Shown: positions 37,057 through 45,949, numbered from the stretch's first letter. The stretch: DNA of 64,000 nt from Marisa cornuarietis (GCA_004794655.1 SMMW01000524.1:3559501-3623500), one strand, 5' to 3'. Numbers and translations are program-made. Notes: a model not told the origin generated them from the letters alone.

Positions 37057-38504
37057 GCGTGTGTGTGTGTGTGCGCGCTTGCATGTGTGTGTGTGTGAGA
37101 GAGAGAGAGTGTGTGCGCGCGTGTGTGTGTGGGGAGGGGGGGATTAGGCACAACTTTTCTTTCTGTTGCCCTCACAGACCTTTTTCTTGTTTTAGAACCT
37201 AAGACAGCTGGAACTGTTGGCTCTGATTGCACATCTGGTGTGAGTGCATGCACAACTGCTAATTCTGAGTGCAGCGATCTGAAAGCCTGCAAATGCAAGA
37301 ATGGATTTCTGCCCAACATTACTAATGGACAATGTGGTGAGATTTAACACACGCAAACACATATTCGCATGAAGGTGGTATTTATAGATCTATTGCTGCT
37401 CACGCATGCACACAGACAAGCACAAGAATTGAAACAGACAAAAATGCAATTAAATAGAATAATAAAATAGAATAAGACAGCACATTTGGCCATCCTTTAG
37501 ACAAGCTGTTTCAAGAAGAGAGATGAAGATATAGTCAAAGAGACATACAGTGCAATATATAGACAGAAGGTCAATCAGAAAAAGACGTGATGTATTATAT
37601 ACATATATATGTATATATATATTTACAGACGGCGATGTGGGTACAACTTGTACATCAGGAGACACTTGTGTGGCCTCTTCTGTGTGCGACAACGTTGCAG
37701 AAAAATGCTGTAAATAGAATTCTTTATTAATTTTTAAATGTATGATCTAAAAGTCAATATTTTATTAATAATATTGGTAACATGGCTTACAAAAGTGTCA
37801 ATAAATCGAAGGAGATCCTAAACAGTTTTTCTACAAACCAAAAAGAGAGGTGGAGTTTTGTTTTTACATGGGAACAAGATATCTAGACAACACTGGTACA
37901 CACGACCGTACCATATTTAAGGACTTTTTGTCCGTGTTTAATACCGCTCAGCCACACTTTCTATTATGTATCTCAGCACTAAAAGTTAACACAACCCTAG
38001 TTCTCTAATATACTTTACCGGGGCAGGCCACAAACGGTCAGCTTGTCTTCAACACTTAGATTTTAAATATAGGTGCACCGAAGGGATGTGTTTTGTGTCT
38101 TGTACTAGTCTCTTTCTACGCCAAAAATGTCTGAACACATTACCTTATTGTTGATTAACTTTGCAGACGATATTGCGTTCATCGCTCGGCTAAGAGTACA
38201 AAATTCAATTTGTAGTATGTGAAAAAGCTAGCGGCTTCTAGTAGTAAAGAACTTGTACTTGGTAGTAATGACAATGACAATGAGCAACTGGCGATTTCAA
38301 TATGGGAATGTGCTCTCGTCGCAAAAGTAAAAGTTAGAAATAAAAGTAAAAAAATAAAGTTCGTTCCAAGGTGCAGCATTAAAGATGTCAGCAGTGAAAA
38401 ACTGAAAAATGAAAAAAAGAAGTGGCAAGTGACAATCATATCATATAAATCATATATATATATAGATTACGTAAGGATAATCATGTTTGTACCTACAGCA
38501 TCAT

Positions 38505-38575
<71 letters not shown>

Positions 38576-39634
38576 GTTGATAGTTTGTCTAAGATTAAGC
38601 AGCTGGACTGCGGATGGCAGAAATGATTTCAGGTGTCTGTTAACGTTTACCTGAGCTTAATAATACAAATTGTGTTGTTAGTACATGTTCAGGTGATGAT
38701 AAAATACACGAAGCTTTCCGTACTATTTGTTGGTCACAAAAAGAAACTAAATCCCTCTGTCTGATACCGATTATCTTAGGACAGATGTTGACAACACTGT
38801 TCAGACTATTCCTATCATGGACAGAGAGATTGCGAAACCAGCAGACAAATGAGAAAGATAGAAGACTCTCAATGAATGGCTGGTAACAACGGCCTAAAAT
38901 TGCTTGACTGACTGAAAAACTTACACAAAAAGTACATCCTTTGTTGGCCAATGTGTTCGGTGTTTAAATTCCATTTGAGCTGGCTATCAAAAATAGTTCC
39001 CAGATTCCTGAAAGAGCTAACAGTTTCAACAGGTTTACTACGTATCACACTGGGAATAACAGAATCCTCTTTGATCTTCCTTAACTCTATTTCTTTAGTT
39101 TTGTCTACATTCAACTCTAGAAAGCTTTCGTTGCACCACAGGTGCAGCAAGTTAGGTAGCTCTGCACAGTGCTAAACAATAGTCATTTCATGAAAACACA
39201 CTGTTTCCAAAAAGACACATCAGCATCTGTTCCTGCTGTGAAAACAGACACTTTGGGGTGAGCGGCCCTGTCCTTTAGTGATCGTTTTAACATTCAACAT
39301 GTGTTTCTAGGCTTTCTCTCTATGAAGGATGATGCTTGTTTGATGAGGGTGGTGAGGACTCCTAGTAAGATCGTTGGCATTCTATGAAGGCTTCTAGGTG
39401 ATCTATGCATCAGGGATGTGAGATTAAAAGCTGTAAGCATCATCAGAGACCCTTTTCATCCACCACAACACCATATCCTTTGCTGTATATGGTAACAATT
39501 GTTCGACAATAAGAGTGCTGTTGAAGTCCTTCTTATCAACTGCGTTAGCACTGATGAAAAAGCCAACACTAATTATGATGTGCCTATGACCATCGTCGAT
39601 GGTGTGTGAGTGCACCTCTGTGTATCTGTATGTA

Positions 39635-39670
<36 letters not shown>

Positions 39671-42600
39671 GGTGGGTGGGTGGGTGTGTGGGAGGGCGTT
39701 ATCGTTTTTTTTTGTTTAGTGCTTACTTCTGGTAGCTCTCAAGAAAAGAAAATTTTGATCTCTGTTGTGGACAAAAGGTGACAATAAAGACTTGCTGCCT
39801 AGTATTGTATTACTACCGTTAAAAAAAGAAAAAAAGTTGTCAGCTATTTCTTTATTCCTTTATTCTTCCCTTTTACGCGAGCATATGAGCAAATATGTAA
39901 AAAAAAATATCCTGCTTTTTTCTGCTTATTGCACAATATAACTTTTGATTGTATTTTTGTGAAGACATTTTCATTGTGACATGTAAAATAAAGAAAGTAT
40001 AAGGTTCAACATGTATAAGGCACGGCTTGTACAAGACAACACTCACTTCCAAATTTCTCTTGCTTTCCCTGAAGACATTTCGCTTTGGGTTTGGCGAGGA
40101 GAAGGTTAGCCGCAGCAGGTCCAACAGTTCGTAAGCTAGCAACCTTCTGGTTTTGTTACATTGGGTATGGGTTTCGATGGGTTTCGATCTTTATACTATA
40201 CATGCAAGAAGAACTGCAAAAACTGTCAAACGAGCAATATAAGAATATTTTGTGTGCACTTCTGGTGTCTGCACCTGCCCTGTCGACGAAACAGGCGAAA
40301 TTCTTTTATTTCTATACTTCTTTCGTTTACATATTCATGGAGCAAGATATCCACAAACTATACTATGTGTTTCAGCAATAATCCACGGAGAGTCATGTCC
40401 TAGTAATACGGACAATTGCGTATCCAACGCTGCATGTGTTGACAATGCCTGTAAGTGTGATGCCACCAAAACGATTTCTTCTACTACAGGCTTGTGCCGT
40501 AAGTTGTTCTTGTTTTCTTATTATTAAAATATGATTATTTCATTTTAACGTCTCACCCCCTAAAATATCAAAGTCAAAAGGAGCCCAATCCGGCCTCCAC
40601 AGTACGAGTGGTAGGAGAGTCCAGCCACGATAGGTAATGTGCTCCACAATCTCCACAGTATGGGGTTTGTCACTATCGTATTACAAGAGAACTGACTTTG
40701 TCTCAGGCCTGACTCTGGGGATTCAAACTCTTTGCTTTGCCAGTGCCCCAGTGTATTTATCAGAGTTGATGATTTGTTCGGGGTCTAGGAATTCAAGAAT
40801 CCCCACTTTCCTGTCCCAGAAGACAGTGTGCATGACTTTGCCATCGATGAGGTACACAACACATGTGAGACCCACCCAATTATTAAAGTAGATTTATATA
40901 GCGCAATTTTCAACCCCAGAGTCGACTCAATGCGCTTTCAAAAAAAAAAATGACACAGAGACCATGTTCAAACAAAGACCAAACTTATTAACAAACGATT
41001 ATAAGGAGAGATTGCAACAAACAAAAATACAAGGTAGAAAAAGAAAATACTGCACACAAGCATGAACATAACATCTAAAGGATAACATTGAGAGTCATGG
41101 TGTGGCGGAGTCTACAGCTGTGAGCAAACCATTCGACGAATGTCAGCAGACACAGTCACAGTGAGTGAACTCAATACGCCCAGAGCACGCATTTAGGGTG
41201 AGCATGGTTGCCTCCTTCAAGAAATACGATGAATTGAAAAGACATCAGTCGTGTGGTAAAGTGCATGGCCTCACATGTCGGCGACCGCACGTGGGCAGTA
41301 TTTGCGCGCTTGCTGCACAGAATCGTTTTGTTTGTTGTTTTTTTTTTTTTTTTTTTTTTTTTGAAGATCACATGCTCCATCTCTCTGGAGGTTGAGAAGG
41401 GATAGTTTTGTCCTTGACTCGGCTAAACTAAATCTGAGGACGGTTCACGGCGCGGGCATTAGGCTGCCGATGGACAGGTGTAATATCAGTTTTCCGATGG
41501 CTTTGACATCTGATGACCGCAGCGGAACTGTTTATCTTAGGATCTTAGTTGTTCAGCTTATAATGACTGTTTGTCTCTTTGTTAATCTTACTTCTGTTTA
41601 ATTCTTATTGCGAAATAATTATTATTCCTTGCTTTAATTTTTTGCTGCGGATCCAGTGTCGCATTGCTAAGGTGTAGAGCTGGAGTTAGCACTGATCATT
41701 TAATCACTGTCAATGAACATTTCTATCTCTGTTAGTCAAAATATCATGGACCATGATGTCGGAAGAAAACTTCTTTACACAGATGTCGCCGTGGAGAGAG
41801 TGGCAGTTGTCGTTAAGGACCAGCAGTTGTTAAATGCCCAGCCCCAGTTTGCCGGAAGCTTTCGTATCCAGCGTGGCCATCGCCGTCACCAGGCTGGACA
41901 GGATCAAGGGCAGGATGAGCAGCTTGAGCATGTTGAGCAACAAATCGCCAGGAAACCTTAGATAGAAGATCTTGAGCAAAGATCTACATGATCGCGTAGG
42001 AATACAAAGTCTGTAGCTGATAGATCAAGCAATAGATCTGGGAACATGAACGACGGAGTTGGAAAAAAAAGACACAGTGAAACCAGAATAATTGTCCTGT
42101 ACAACAGTGTCAGTCATAATTAAAATAGCTACACTCTAGCAAAATATTGGAAGAAGAGGTTCGCGTGGTTTCCGTACATTCAGAACGCTGAAGCTGAACA
42201 GTAATGGCTGACATGGCATCGCTCCGAAAAATTGGTGAAGAACAAAAGTCTGCGTGATTCCTACGGTCGACCACAAAACACAGCAGAAACTAAAGAAACT
42301 AAAGCTCAGTCAGTGACGAAAATGCTGGCACAAACTGGATATCAACTGCAGTTACTTACAACCAAGTATAACGAGAAATAAATGTGGAACACGAGAGCTG
42401 TCGAGCCGGTTAGGCGCAGTCTCGTTCCCGATCTCCAAAACATCTAACGCTGCTCCCATCGTTTTCAACGCATCAAAGCCAATATTCACATTCATACTGG
42501 TTGTAATTCATACAGTAGTTTGGGAAACGCTCTTCCTTTGGTGTCATGACAGATGTTTATGGTCATCCAGAGCGCGTCCTGTCTTCAATGTCGCTGTTAG

Positions 42601-43781
42601 CGCTGAAAAGTGTTACCCACCACCTCATTGCACTAATCGCTATTTGGTCCCTCATAAACGTCGTCAATGAATACCAGTGGTTTTTATGTACCATGATGTC
42701 AGAGTGTCCCTATTGTTTGTTTGATTTTTTTTTAAATTGGTGTTTTACGCCGAGCCAGCAACTAAGGCTATATCACGGCAAGGCAGCCAGCCCTGTACAG
42801 AGTGTCCCTATGGTACCAGCACTTATTATTATATTGTGTATATATATATATTATACGTAAGAATAGAAATCTTTAATATATCATGATAATTTAAATATAT
42901 ATTTCAGTGCTTAGGGCAGGTCAAGCCTGTACTGTGAAGAGCTACTGTGTTGTCGGTGCAGCATGCCAGTCCTTAACGTGTCAATGCTCTGGTAACTTTG
43001 TGGAAAACAGCACTACGAAGCTGTGCGGTATGATATATTTGAAGTTAAGACAGCAGAAAGCATGACCGAAGGGAAGAGAACGAGACACAAAAAAGAGAAA
43101 AAGAAAAAAATTCACTTAAAGAGAGCAAAAAAAGTGATTCTTCATTTATAAAAAAGAAACCATGTCGAACCTGACTGAGGTTTTATAGGGGTTAATTAAG
43201 TAAGCACTGTTGGAGAAATTGACATAGTTGCCTGCTTCCTCAGACACATGTTGATGGAATGAGAACATTAGCCTGATTATACGCCTGTTTGTTTCAGAGA
43301 TAAAACACGGGATGTCATGCGCAGATAATCAAAACAATTGTGTGCCACACGCTGCGTGTGTTTCGGATGTTTGCCAGTGTGATGTCGGCACAACAGTCGC
43401 GGACCCTTCCGGCTTGTGCAGTACGTTTTGTTTTTAAAATTTGTTATTGTCATTTTTACTTATTATTTAATTTTACCTTTTTCTTTCTGAGGCGATCCAG
43501 AGACTAATATAAAAAGAAGTTGGTCGTTAGTTTGACATTGTACATGTTTCACTCACTCACTCACTCACTCACTCACTCACTCACTCACTCACTCACTCAC
43601 TCACTCACTCACTCACTCACTCACTCACTCACTCACTCACTCACTCACTCACTCACTCACTCACTCACTCTTGTTGTTATTTCCAGCTCTTAAGAATATT
43701 GGGAGTAATTCAGCAAAATTATCCTCCTGGTTGTTGATCGCGGCGTTGATGTCCATGTCTCATGCTCACTATGCGGTGTAA
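26677..43781 (+). CDS. Secreted or GPI-anchored multi-EB-module protein (whole gene span, 18 exons modelled)
   Basis: The modelled exons are 26677-26725, 27515-27622, 30412-30531, 31593-31733 and 32318-32398; three copies of A-B-C (33171-33293, 33521-33661, 34154-34234; 35007-35129, 35359-35499, 35992-36072; 36844-36966, 37196-37336, 37629-37709); then 40376-40498, 42908-43027, 43298-43420 and 43687-43781. They sum to 1995 nt, with no stop before the terminal TAA. All internal exons are phase 1-1. The protein is a signal peptide, 16 short cysteine-rich modules and a hydrophobic tail. Molluscan genes of this build are often given generic names based on EB or EGF-like repeats. The function is unknown; a surface or secreted recognition or adhesion role is only a guess. 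A transcript is needed to confirm which exons are joined. Confidence 0.65.
27515..27622 (+). CDS. Middle EB gene, exon 2 (C-type module)
   Basis: The 108-nt exon after 'ttggtacag' encodes [20 protein letters not shown] then [16 protein letters not shown]. It ends '...aaatgct|gcaagt', so the only plausible donor is GC, in the strong gcaagt context. All sister exons have 'gct|gtaa' at the same position. Read through, it would stop after about 15 further residues. The phase 1-1 fit and the match to the C modules support the model. Confidence 0.65.
28254..29102 (-). mobile_element. Ty3/gypsy-type pol relic
   Basis: On the - strand, 29102 onwards reads [13 protein letters not shown], the start of the RNase H region of gypsy elements. 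At 28478-28260 it reads [20 protein letters not shown] then [10 protein letters not shown]...[13 protein letters not shown], the zinc-binding H2C2 segment of the integrase. The middle is decayed and the RT, protease and integrase core are missing. It lies in intron 2 of the EB gene. The GC-richer stretch 29300-29950, with a 'tataaatag' at 29430, might be a remnant of its 5' end; that is uncertain. Confidence 0.65.
30111..30182. repeat. (AC)n microsatellite
   Basis: An AC run of about 70 bp followed by AG-rich DNA, in the intron before exon 3 of the EB gene. Confidence 0.95.
30412..30531 (+). CDS. Middle EB gene, exon 3 (A-type module, A')
   Basis: 120 nt, 'ttttcag' acceptor and 'g|gtgaga' donor, phase 1-1. 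It begins [20 protein letters not shown], ends VKNDICG, and has six cysteines. It is the older relative of the tandem A exons (VLKADQSC...). Confidence 0.75.
31593..31733 (+). CDS. Middle EB gene, exon 4 (B-type module, B')
   Basis: 141 nt, 'gctttag' acceptor and 'g|gtgagc' donor. It encodes 47 residues: [19 protein letters not shown], then [19 protein letters not shown] and ANGQCG. About three quarters of its residues match the tandem B exons ([15 protein letters not shown]...). Confidence 0.8.
31783..31859. repeat. (AC)n followed by (CG)n
   Basis: An AC run of about 60 bp directly after exon 4, then 'cgcgcgcgcg'. An alternating purine-pyrimidine tract of this kind could adopt Z-DNA; that is inference. 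Confidence 0.9.
32318..32398 (+). CDS. Middle EB gene, exon C1
   Basis: 81 nt, 'tttatag' acceptor and 't|gtaaat' donor, phase 1-1. It encodes [20 protein letters not shown] then DNVVGTC. Read through the donor it ends at TAA 32455-32457, after a short tail with two more cysteines, so intron retention would give a shortened secreted form. Confidence 0.75.
33171..33293 (+). CDS. Middle EB gene, exon A1
   Basis: 123 nt, 'atttcag' and 'g|gtaagg', phase 1-1. It encodes [20 protein letters not shown] then [22 protein letters not shown], an EB-like module with six cysteines. Confidence 0.8.
33341..33456. repeat. (TG)n/(AG)n tract between exons A1 and B1
   Basis: An interrupted TG run with an AG block. 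The same tract occurs at about 35179-35293 and 37015-37131 with slightly different lengths, showing slippage since amplification. Confidence 0.9.
33521..33661 (+). CDS. Middle EB gene, exon B1
   Basis: 141 nt, 'tgttttag' and 'g|gtgaga'. It encodes [20 protein letters not shown] then [18 protein letters not shown] and TNGQCG. A second acceptor 'ctcacag' lies 18 nt upstream, in frame. Its use would add six mostly hydrophobic residues (DLFLVL). Confidence 0.8.
33954..33973 (+). pseudogene. Truncated exon C at the first repeat junction
   Basis: It keeps the 'atttacag' acceptor and the first 20 nt (DGDVGT) of exon C, then jumps into upstream intron sequence. If spliced in, the frame ends at TAG about 30 nt later. 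It is an in-frame poison-type pseudo-exon created by the recombination. An identical structure sits at 35792-35811. Confidence 0.8.
34154..34234 (+). CDS. Middle EB gene, exon C2
   Basis: Identical in sequence to C1; 81 nt, phase 1-1. Confidence 0.75.
35007..35129 (+). CDS. Middle EB gene, exon A2
   Basis: Identical in sequence to A1; 123 nt, phase 1-1. Confidence 0.8.
35359..35499 (+). CDS. Middle EB gene, exon B2
   Basis: Identical in sequence to B1; 141 nt, with the same in-frame upstream acceptor. Confidence 0.8.
35792..35811 (+). pseudogene. Truncated exon C at the second repeat junction
   Basis: Same breakpoint and bases as 33954-33973. The junction was therefore made once and then copied. 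Confidence 0.8.
35992..36072 (+). CDS. Middle EB gene, exon C3
   Basis: Identical to C1 and C2; 81 nt, phase 1-1. Confidence 0.75.
36844..36966 (+). CDS. Middle EB gene, exon A3
   Basis: Identical to A1 and A2; 123 nt, phase 1-1. Confidence 0.8.
37196..37336 (+). CDS. Middle EB gene, exon B3
   Basis: Identical to B1 and B2; 141 nt. Confidence 0.8.
37629..37709 (+). CDS. Middle EB gene, exon C4 (original end of the array)
   Basis: 81 nt after 'atttacag'. It encodes [20 protein letters not shown] then DNVAEKC with a 't|gtaaat' donor. It differs from C1-C3 near its end (VAEK for VVGT). Its upstream intron matches that of the truncated exons at 33954 and 35792, so this is the intact parent of those fragments. 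Read through the donor it stops immediately (CCK, TAG). Confidence 0.75.
38030..38205 (+). mobile_element. L2-like LINE RT fragment
   Basis: The + strand reads TNGQLVFNT, then [20 protein letters not shown] and, after a stop and a frameshift, FADDIAFIA. These correspond to the RT block with GAPQG and the catalytic FADD motif. It is heavily decayed and lies in an EB-gene intron. Confidence 0.55.
38521..38574. repeat. (AC)n microsatellite
   Basis: A run of about 54 bp after a short TC run, in an EB-gene intron between two opposed LINE fragments. Confidence 0.95.
38650..39150 (-). mobile_element. L2-like LINE RT C-terminal fragment, reverse strand
   Basis: Going leftwards from 39150 it reads [20 protein letters not shown], then [20 protein letters not shown]. 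It continues in other frames with [28 protein letters not shown] and NICPKIIG. This is the region after the catalytic motif in L2-type polymerases. Two or more frameshifts; dead. Confidence 0.65.
39638..39690. repeat. (TG)n then (GGGT)n tract
   Basis: A TG run followed by 'gggtgggtgggtgggtg', a G-rich stretch that could form a quadruplex on the + strand (inference). Confidence 0.8.
40240..40310 (+). pseudogene. Relic of a cysteine-rich module
   Basis: One frame reads [14 protein letters not shown], the typical second half of an EB-like module. There is no donor and no clear acceptor. It lies just upstream of exon 40376-40498 and is probably a dead module. Confidence 0.45.
40376..40498 (+). 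CDS. Middle EB gene, AIKHG-type module exon
   Basis: 123 nt, 'gtttcag' and 'c|gtaagt', phase 1-1. It encodes [20 protein letters not shown] then [12 protein letters not shown] and TTGLCR. It is very close to 3593-3715 and to the single module of the - strand gene. Confidence 0.78.
41338..41362 (-). repeat. Poly(T) tract
   Basis: A 25-bp T homopolymer, probably the A tail of a retroposed sequence on the - strand. Confidence 0.85.
41842..41970 (-). pseudogene. SLC1-family (excitatory amino acid transporter) exon fragment
   Basis: On the - strand, 43 codons read [20 protein letters not shown] then [20 protein letters not shown] and KLG. This is the conserved second-membrane-helix region of sodium-dependent glutamate/neutral amino acid transporters (MLKMLILPLI..S...A...LD.KASGK.G in the family). 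After KLG a stop follows within a few codons, and no neighbouring SLC1 exons are visible. The reading frame is intact over the fragment, so capture was recent or the exon has a real context I cannot see. It lies antisense in an EB-gene intron. Confidence 0.7.
42908..43027 (+). CDS. Middle EB gene, VLK-type module exon
   Basis: 120 nt, 'atttcag' and 'g|gtatga'. It encodes [20 protein letters not shown] then [21 protein letters not shown]. It is the paralogue of 710-829 and of the truncated exon at 54556 on the - strand. Confidence 0.8.
43298..43420 (+). CDS. Middle EB gene, last module exon (AIKHG type)
   Basis: 123 nt, 'gtttcag' and 'a|gtacgt'. It encodes [20 protein letters not shown] then [10 protein letters not shown] and PSGLCS. 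Confidence 0.8.
43551..43670. repeat. (ACTC)n microsatellite
   Basis: A nearly pure 120-bp tetranucleotide run in the last intron, ending 16 bp before the terminal exon. The inverted paralogue has the complementary (GAGT)n at the equivalent position. Confidence 0.97.
43687..43781 (+). CDS. Middle EB gene, terminal exon: hydrophobic C-terminal tail
   Basis: After 'tttccag' the frame reads [20 protein letters not shown] then [11 protein letters not shown] and TAA at 43779-43781. A cluster of small residues (SNSAKLSS) before a short hydrophobic stretch at the extreme C terminus, with no cytosolic basic anchor, is the layout of a GPI-attachment signal. A membrane tail is the alternative. The homologous exon at 54398-54304 is also 95 nt. 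Confidence 0.75.
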
Positions 43782-43859
43782 ACCGTCTCTTCAACGTCGA
43801 CTTCCTGGCAAGAAACTGCATCCGTATAGGACTGAGTATTTCTTTCTTTTTTTAACAAA

Positions 43860-45160
43860 ATTAAGCTCAACGCCTCTTACGATTCTCTCCATACCTGTGA
43901 CACTCAACGTGTGATTAAATTGTCTAGTCTAAAATAGGAAGTAATAGACTCTTGTTTTGTCTGATTCATTTTAATTAACAGTCATTAAATACCTTCGAAA
44001 CCTGTGTATTGGACTAGTTGTTGAGCACCTCTTGAATATTAATTAAAAAGAACTGTAAAATGTTAATTATCTGCACAATTAATTAATTAATTCTATCTAA
44101 GCTCGGAGGCATTAACAGGAACACTTTATAATAATGATGTTTATTTATTTAAAAGACTACAGATAATTATTTAATAATTGATTTGTGCAAACGGTTTCCA
44201 CACAAATGATGTCAGCTCTTTATCGGGGGCCTCATCAGTCAAAATGAGTAAAAGTATTTTTTCTACTTTTGGTTTTGTCCGTGATCGAGTTTCTCCATTT
44301 TGACAGAGGATCCATGACATCCGGTACATGGTGATGAATGAGGCCTTCTTGGCTAGGTCTGATTATCTTTGTGCTTGACAAACCGTGTGCACAAATCATT
44401 TCAAAGTCAATGCAGCTGCGAATAAAATGAATGAAGACATTAAAACACTTATTTATAGCCACAATGTTGATGTGACATAGCTTCTTCTTATTAATATTAT
44501 TAAAATATTTTCCAATCTGGTACATTATTTTACACTCGGTACAGACAGAAGAGTCTTTATTTTAATTATTTAAGAATATGTTCTTGATAGATATACACAA
44601 AGTAAGAAAGCTTCAAATAAAAATGATGTTTAATTCGTTTCTTGTTCTGTTTTTTTATACTTTTGTACTGAGTACTGAATATATTGGATTGATACCTTAT
44701 GTCATTATAAATCTACTATTTCTTTTTGAGGCACGCCAAAATGCCTTGCTTTCAAGACTTACACGAGCACACACGAGATCCATTTTCATACACCATCACT
44801 ATTAAACTTTAGATACAAGCATGAGAGTTCATTATATTTTCAGAGAAAGAGAAAATATCTTCCAATCTAGTCACCAACAATATAAAACTAAGTAATAAAT
44901 GCCGATCTTTATTCACCTCACAAAGTCCCCACTCCCATCTAATGCACCGTAACTACGAAGACCACCACCATCATTCATAACAAAAAAAAGGTTCAAGACA
45001 ATTTCCTAGCGAAGCAAACAAACCAAAGCAATTCGCACCGATTTGAGAGAACGAAAAGAAAGAGATTGGTTGATTGAAACTGTAATGCTACAAGAGTCGA
45101 TCTCCAGCAAGGTTATGAACCTCTCATCAAGATCATGTTGCTGCAGTAGAAATCTCTGTT
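43860..45160. repeat. 3' flank of the middle EB gene, third copy of the flank
   Basis: Direct match to 4430-6550 ('ctcatcagtcaaaat-agt' at 44230 against 4765, and 45076-45120 against 6484-6530). The inverted copy in the right arm covers the same region. No coding content. Confidence 0.65.
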
Positions 45161-45269
45161 CTTCAAAGAGAAAAGAACATCTGTGTATTATTAAGCATTG
45201 AAGTCATGGGGAGGTCCTGTAGACGAGCAAGCGACCATGTTCAATATAAACACATACTGAAAGACGGGA

Positions 45270-45343
45270 AAGTACACACACCTTGTACAGAGAGGGCCAC
45301 GCACATCATCTCCTCCGTCTGCGGTAAATTTGCCGGAAAATGC
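45270..45343 (+). pseudogene. Relic C-type module exon downstream of the middle gene
   Basis: It reads DGKVHTPCTERATHIISSVC then GKFAGKC with a 't|gtaaga' donor, the pattern of C exons. The acceptor 'actgaaag' is poor and the second cysteine is missing (THII for xxCV). It lies beyond the terminal exon, so it belongs to a lost gene copy. Confidence 0.5.
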
Positions 45344-45797
45344 TGTAAGAATGTAGTTTTTTTTGGTTTTGGCAAAAAAGAACAAAAAGCTTATGTCACT
45401 GAGGTATAATGACACAATTTCTTTATTTCTGCAGAGAAACACGCAACTAACACAACACTTTATGACGGCTTATAGGGAATAGCACATGTACGTATTTAAA
45501 TGAAAAATACAGAAAAATTGTGAAAATAAGCGGTCTTGTTATACTAATATTTTTTAAAAATTCAGGTTAGGGGAAGCCCATGAAACAATGCAGTTTGTTG
45601 TTCTTGTTTTCTTGCGAACTTAGTAACTTCAGGAGAAGTAAGTTATTTTCATCTAAAAGTGAATATTGTGTGCGAAATTTGTAAAAGATATTAATAGTCT
45701 CTTTACCGAATAGTTTTGCTCTTGAACGGGGAAGAAACATTCTTTTGATCAGACCTCGTTTCGCAACTCCACCCACTATACCCATCTCCCCACCATG

Positions 45798-45906
<109 letters not shown>

Positions 45907-45949
45907 TTGACCGAAAATGATTCGATTCTGTTTCAACACTAATTATTTG

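Larger units (their letters stand above)
32140..37640 (+). repeat. Three tandem ~1.84-kb copies of the C-A-B exon unit
   Basis: Units start at about 32140, 33972 and 35810. The distances between equal exons are 1836 and 1838 bp (C), 1836 and 1837 bp (A), 1838 and 1837 bp (B). Copies differ only at a handful of bases and in TG-run lengths. Units 2 and 3 begin inside a truncated exon C joined to sequence that lies 180 bp upstream of C1 ('attgcaaacagaaacatat'). The last unit runs on into an intact C exon at 37629, which marks the original end. Confidence 0.92.
40873..42480. mobile_element. ~1.6-kb insertion with poly(T) and captured gene fragment
   Basis: It is defined by its absence from paralogous introns. 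It opens with 'tagatttatatagcgcaattttcaaccccagagtcgactcaatgcgcttt', a sequence style seen in dispersed repeats of marine molluscs. It holds a 25-bp poly(T) at 41338-41362, as expected for a reverse-oriented retroposed piece. Near its right part is a glutamate-transporter fragment on the - strand. It may be a composite of more than one insertion. Confidence 0.5.
40560..42650 (+). repeat. Intronic repeat copy 3, split by an insertion
   Basis: 40560-40872 matches 1-350 up to 'gatgaggtacacaa'. The match resumes at about 42482 ('attcacattcatactggttgtaat') and runs to about 42640. The 1.6 kb between is an insertion absent from the other copies. Confidence 0.65.

Noticed and set aside
32140..37640. 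Possible CRISPR or satellite array
   Set aside because: The repeat unit is 1.84 kb, contains spliced exons and occurs in a eukaryotic gene. It is neither a CRISPR array nor a satellite.
38219..38626. 135-codon ORF with a lysine-rich stretch
   Set aside because: It overlaps the decayed LINE fragment and runs through an (AC)n tract. The length is explained by the microsatellite.
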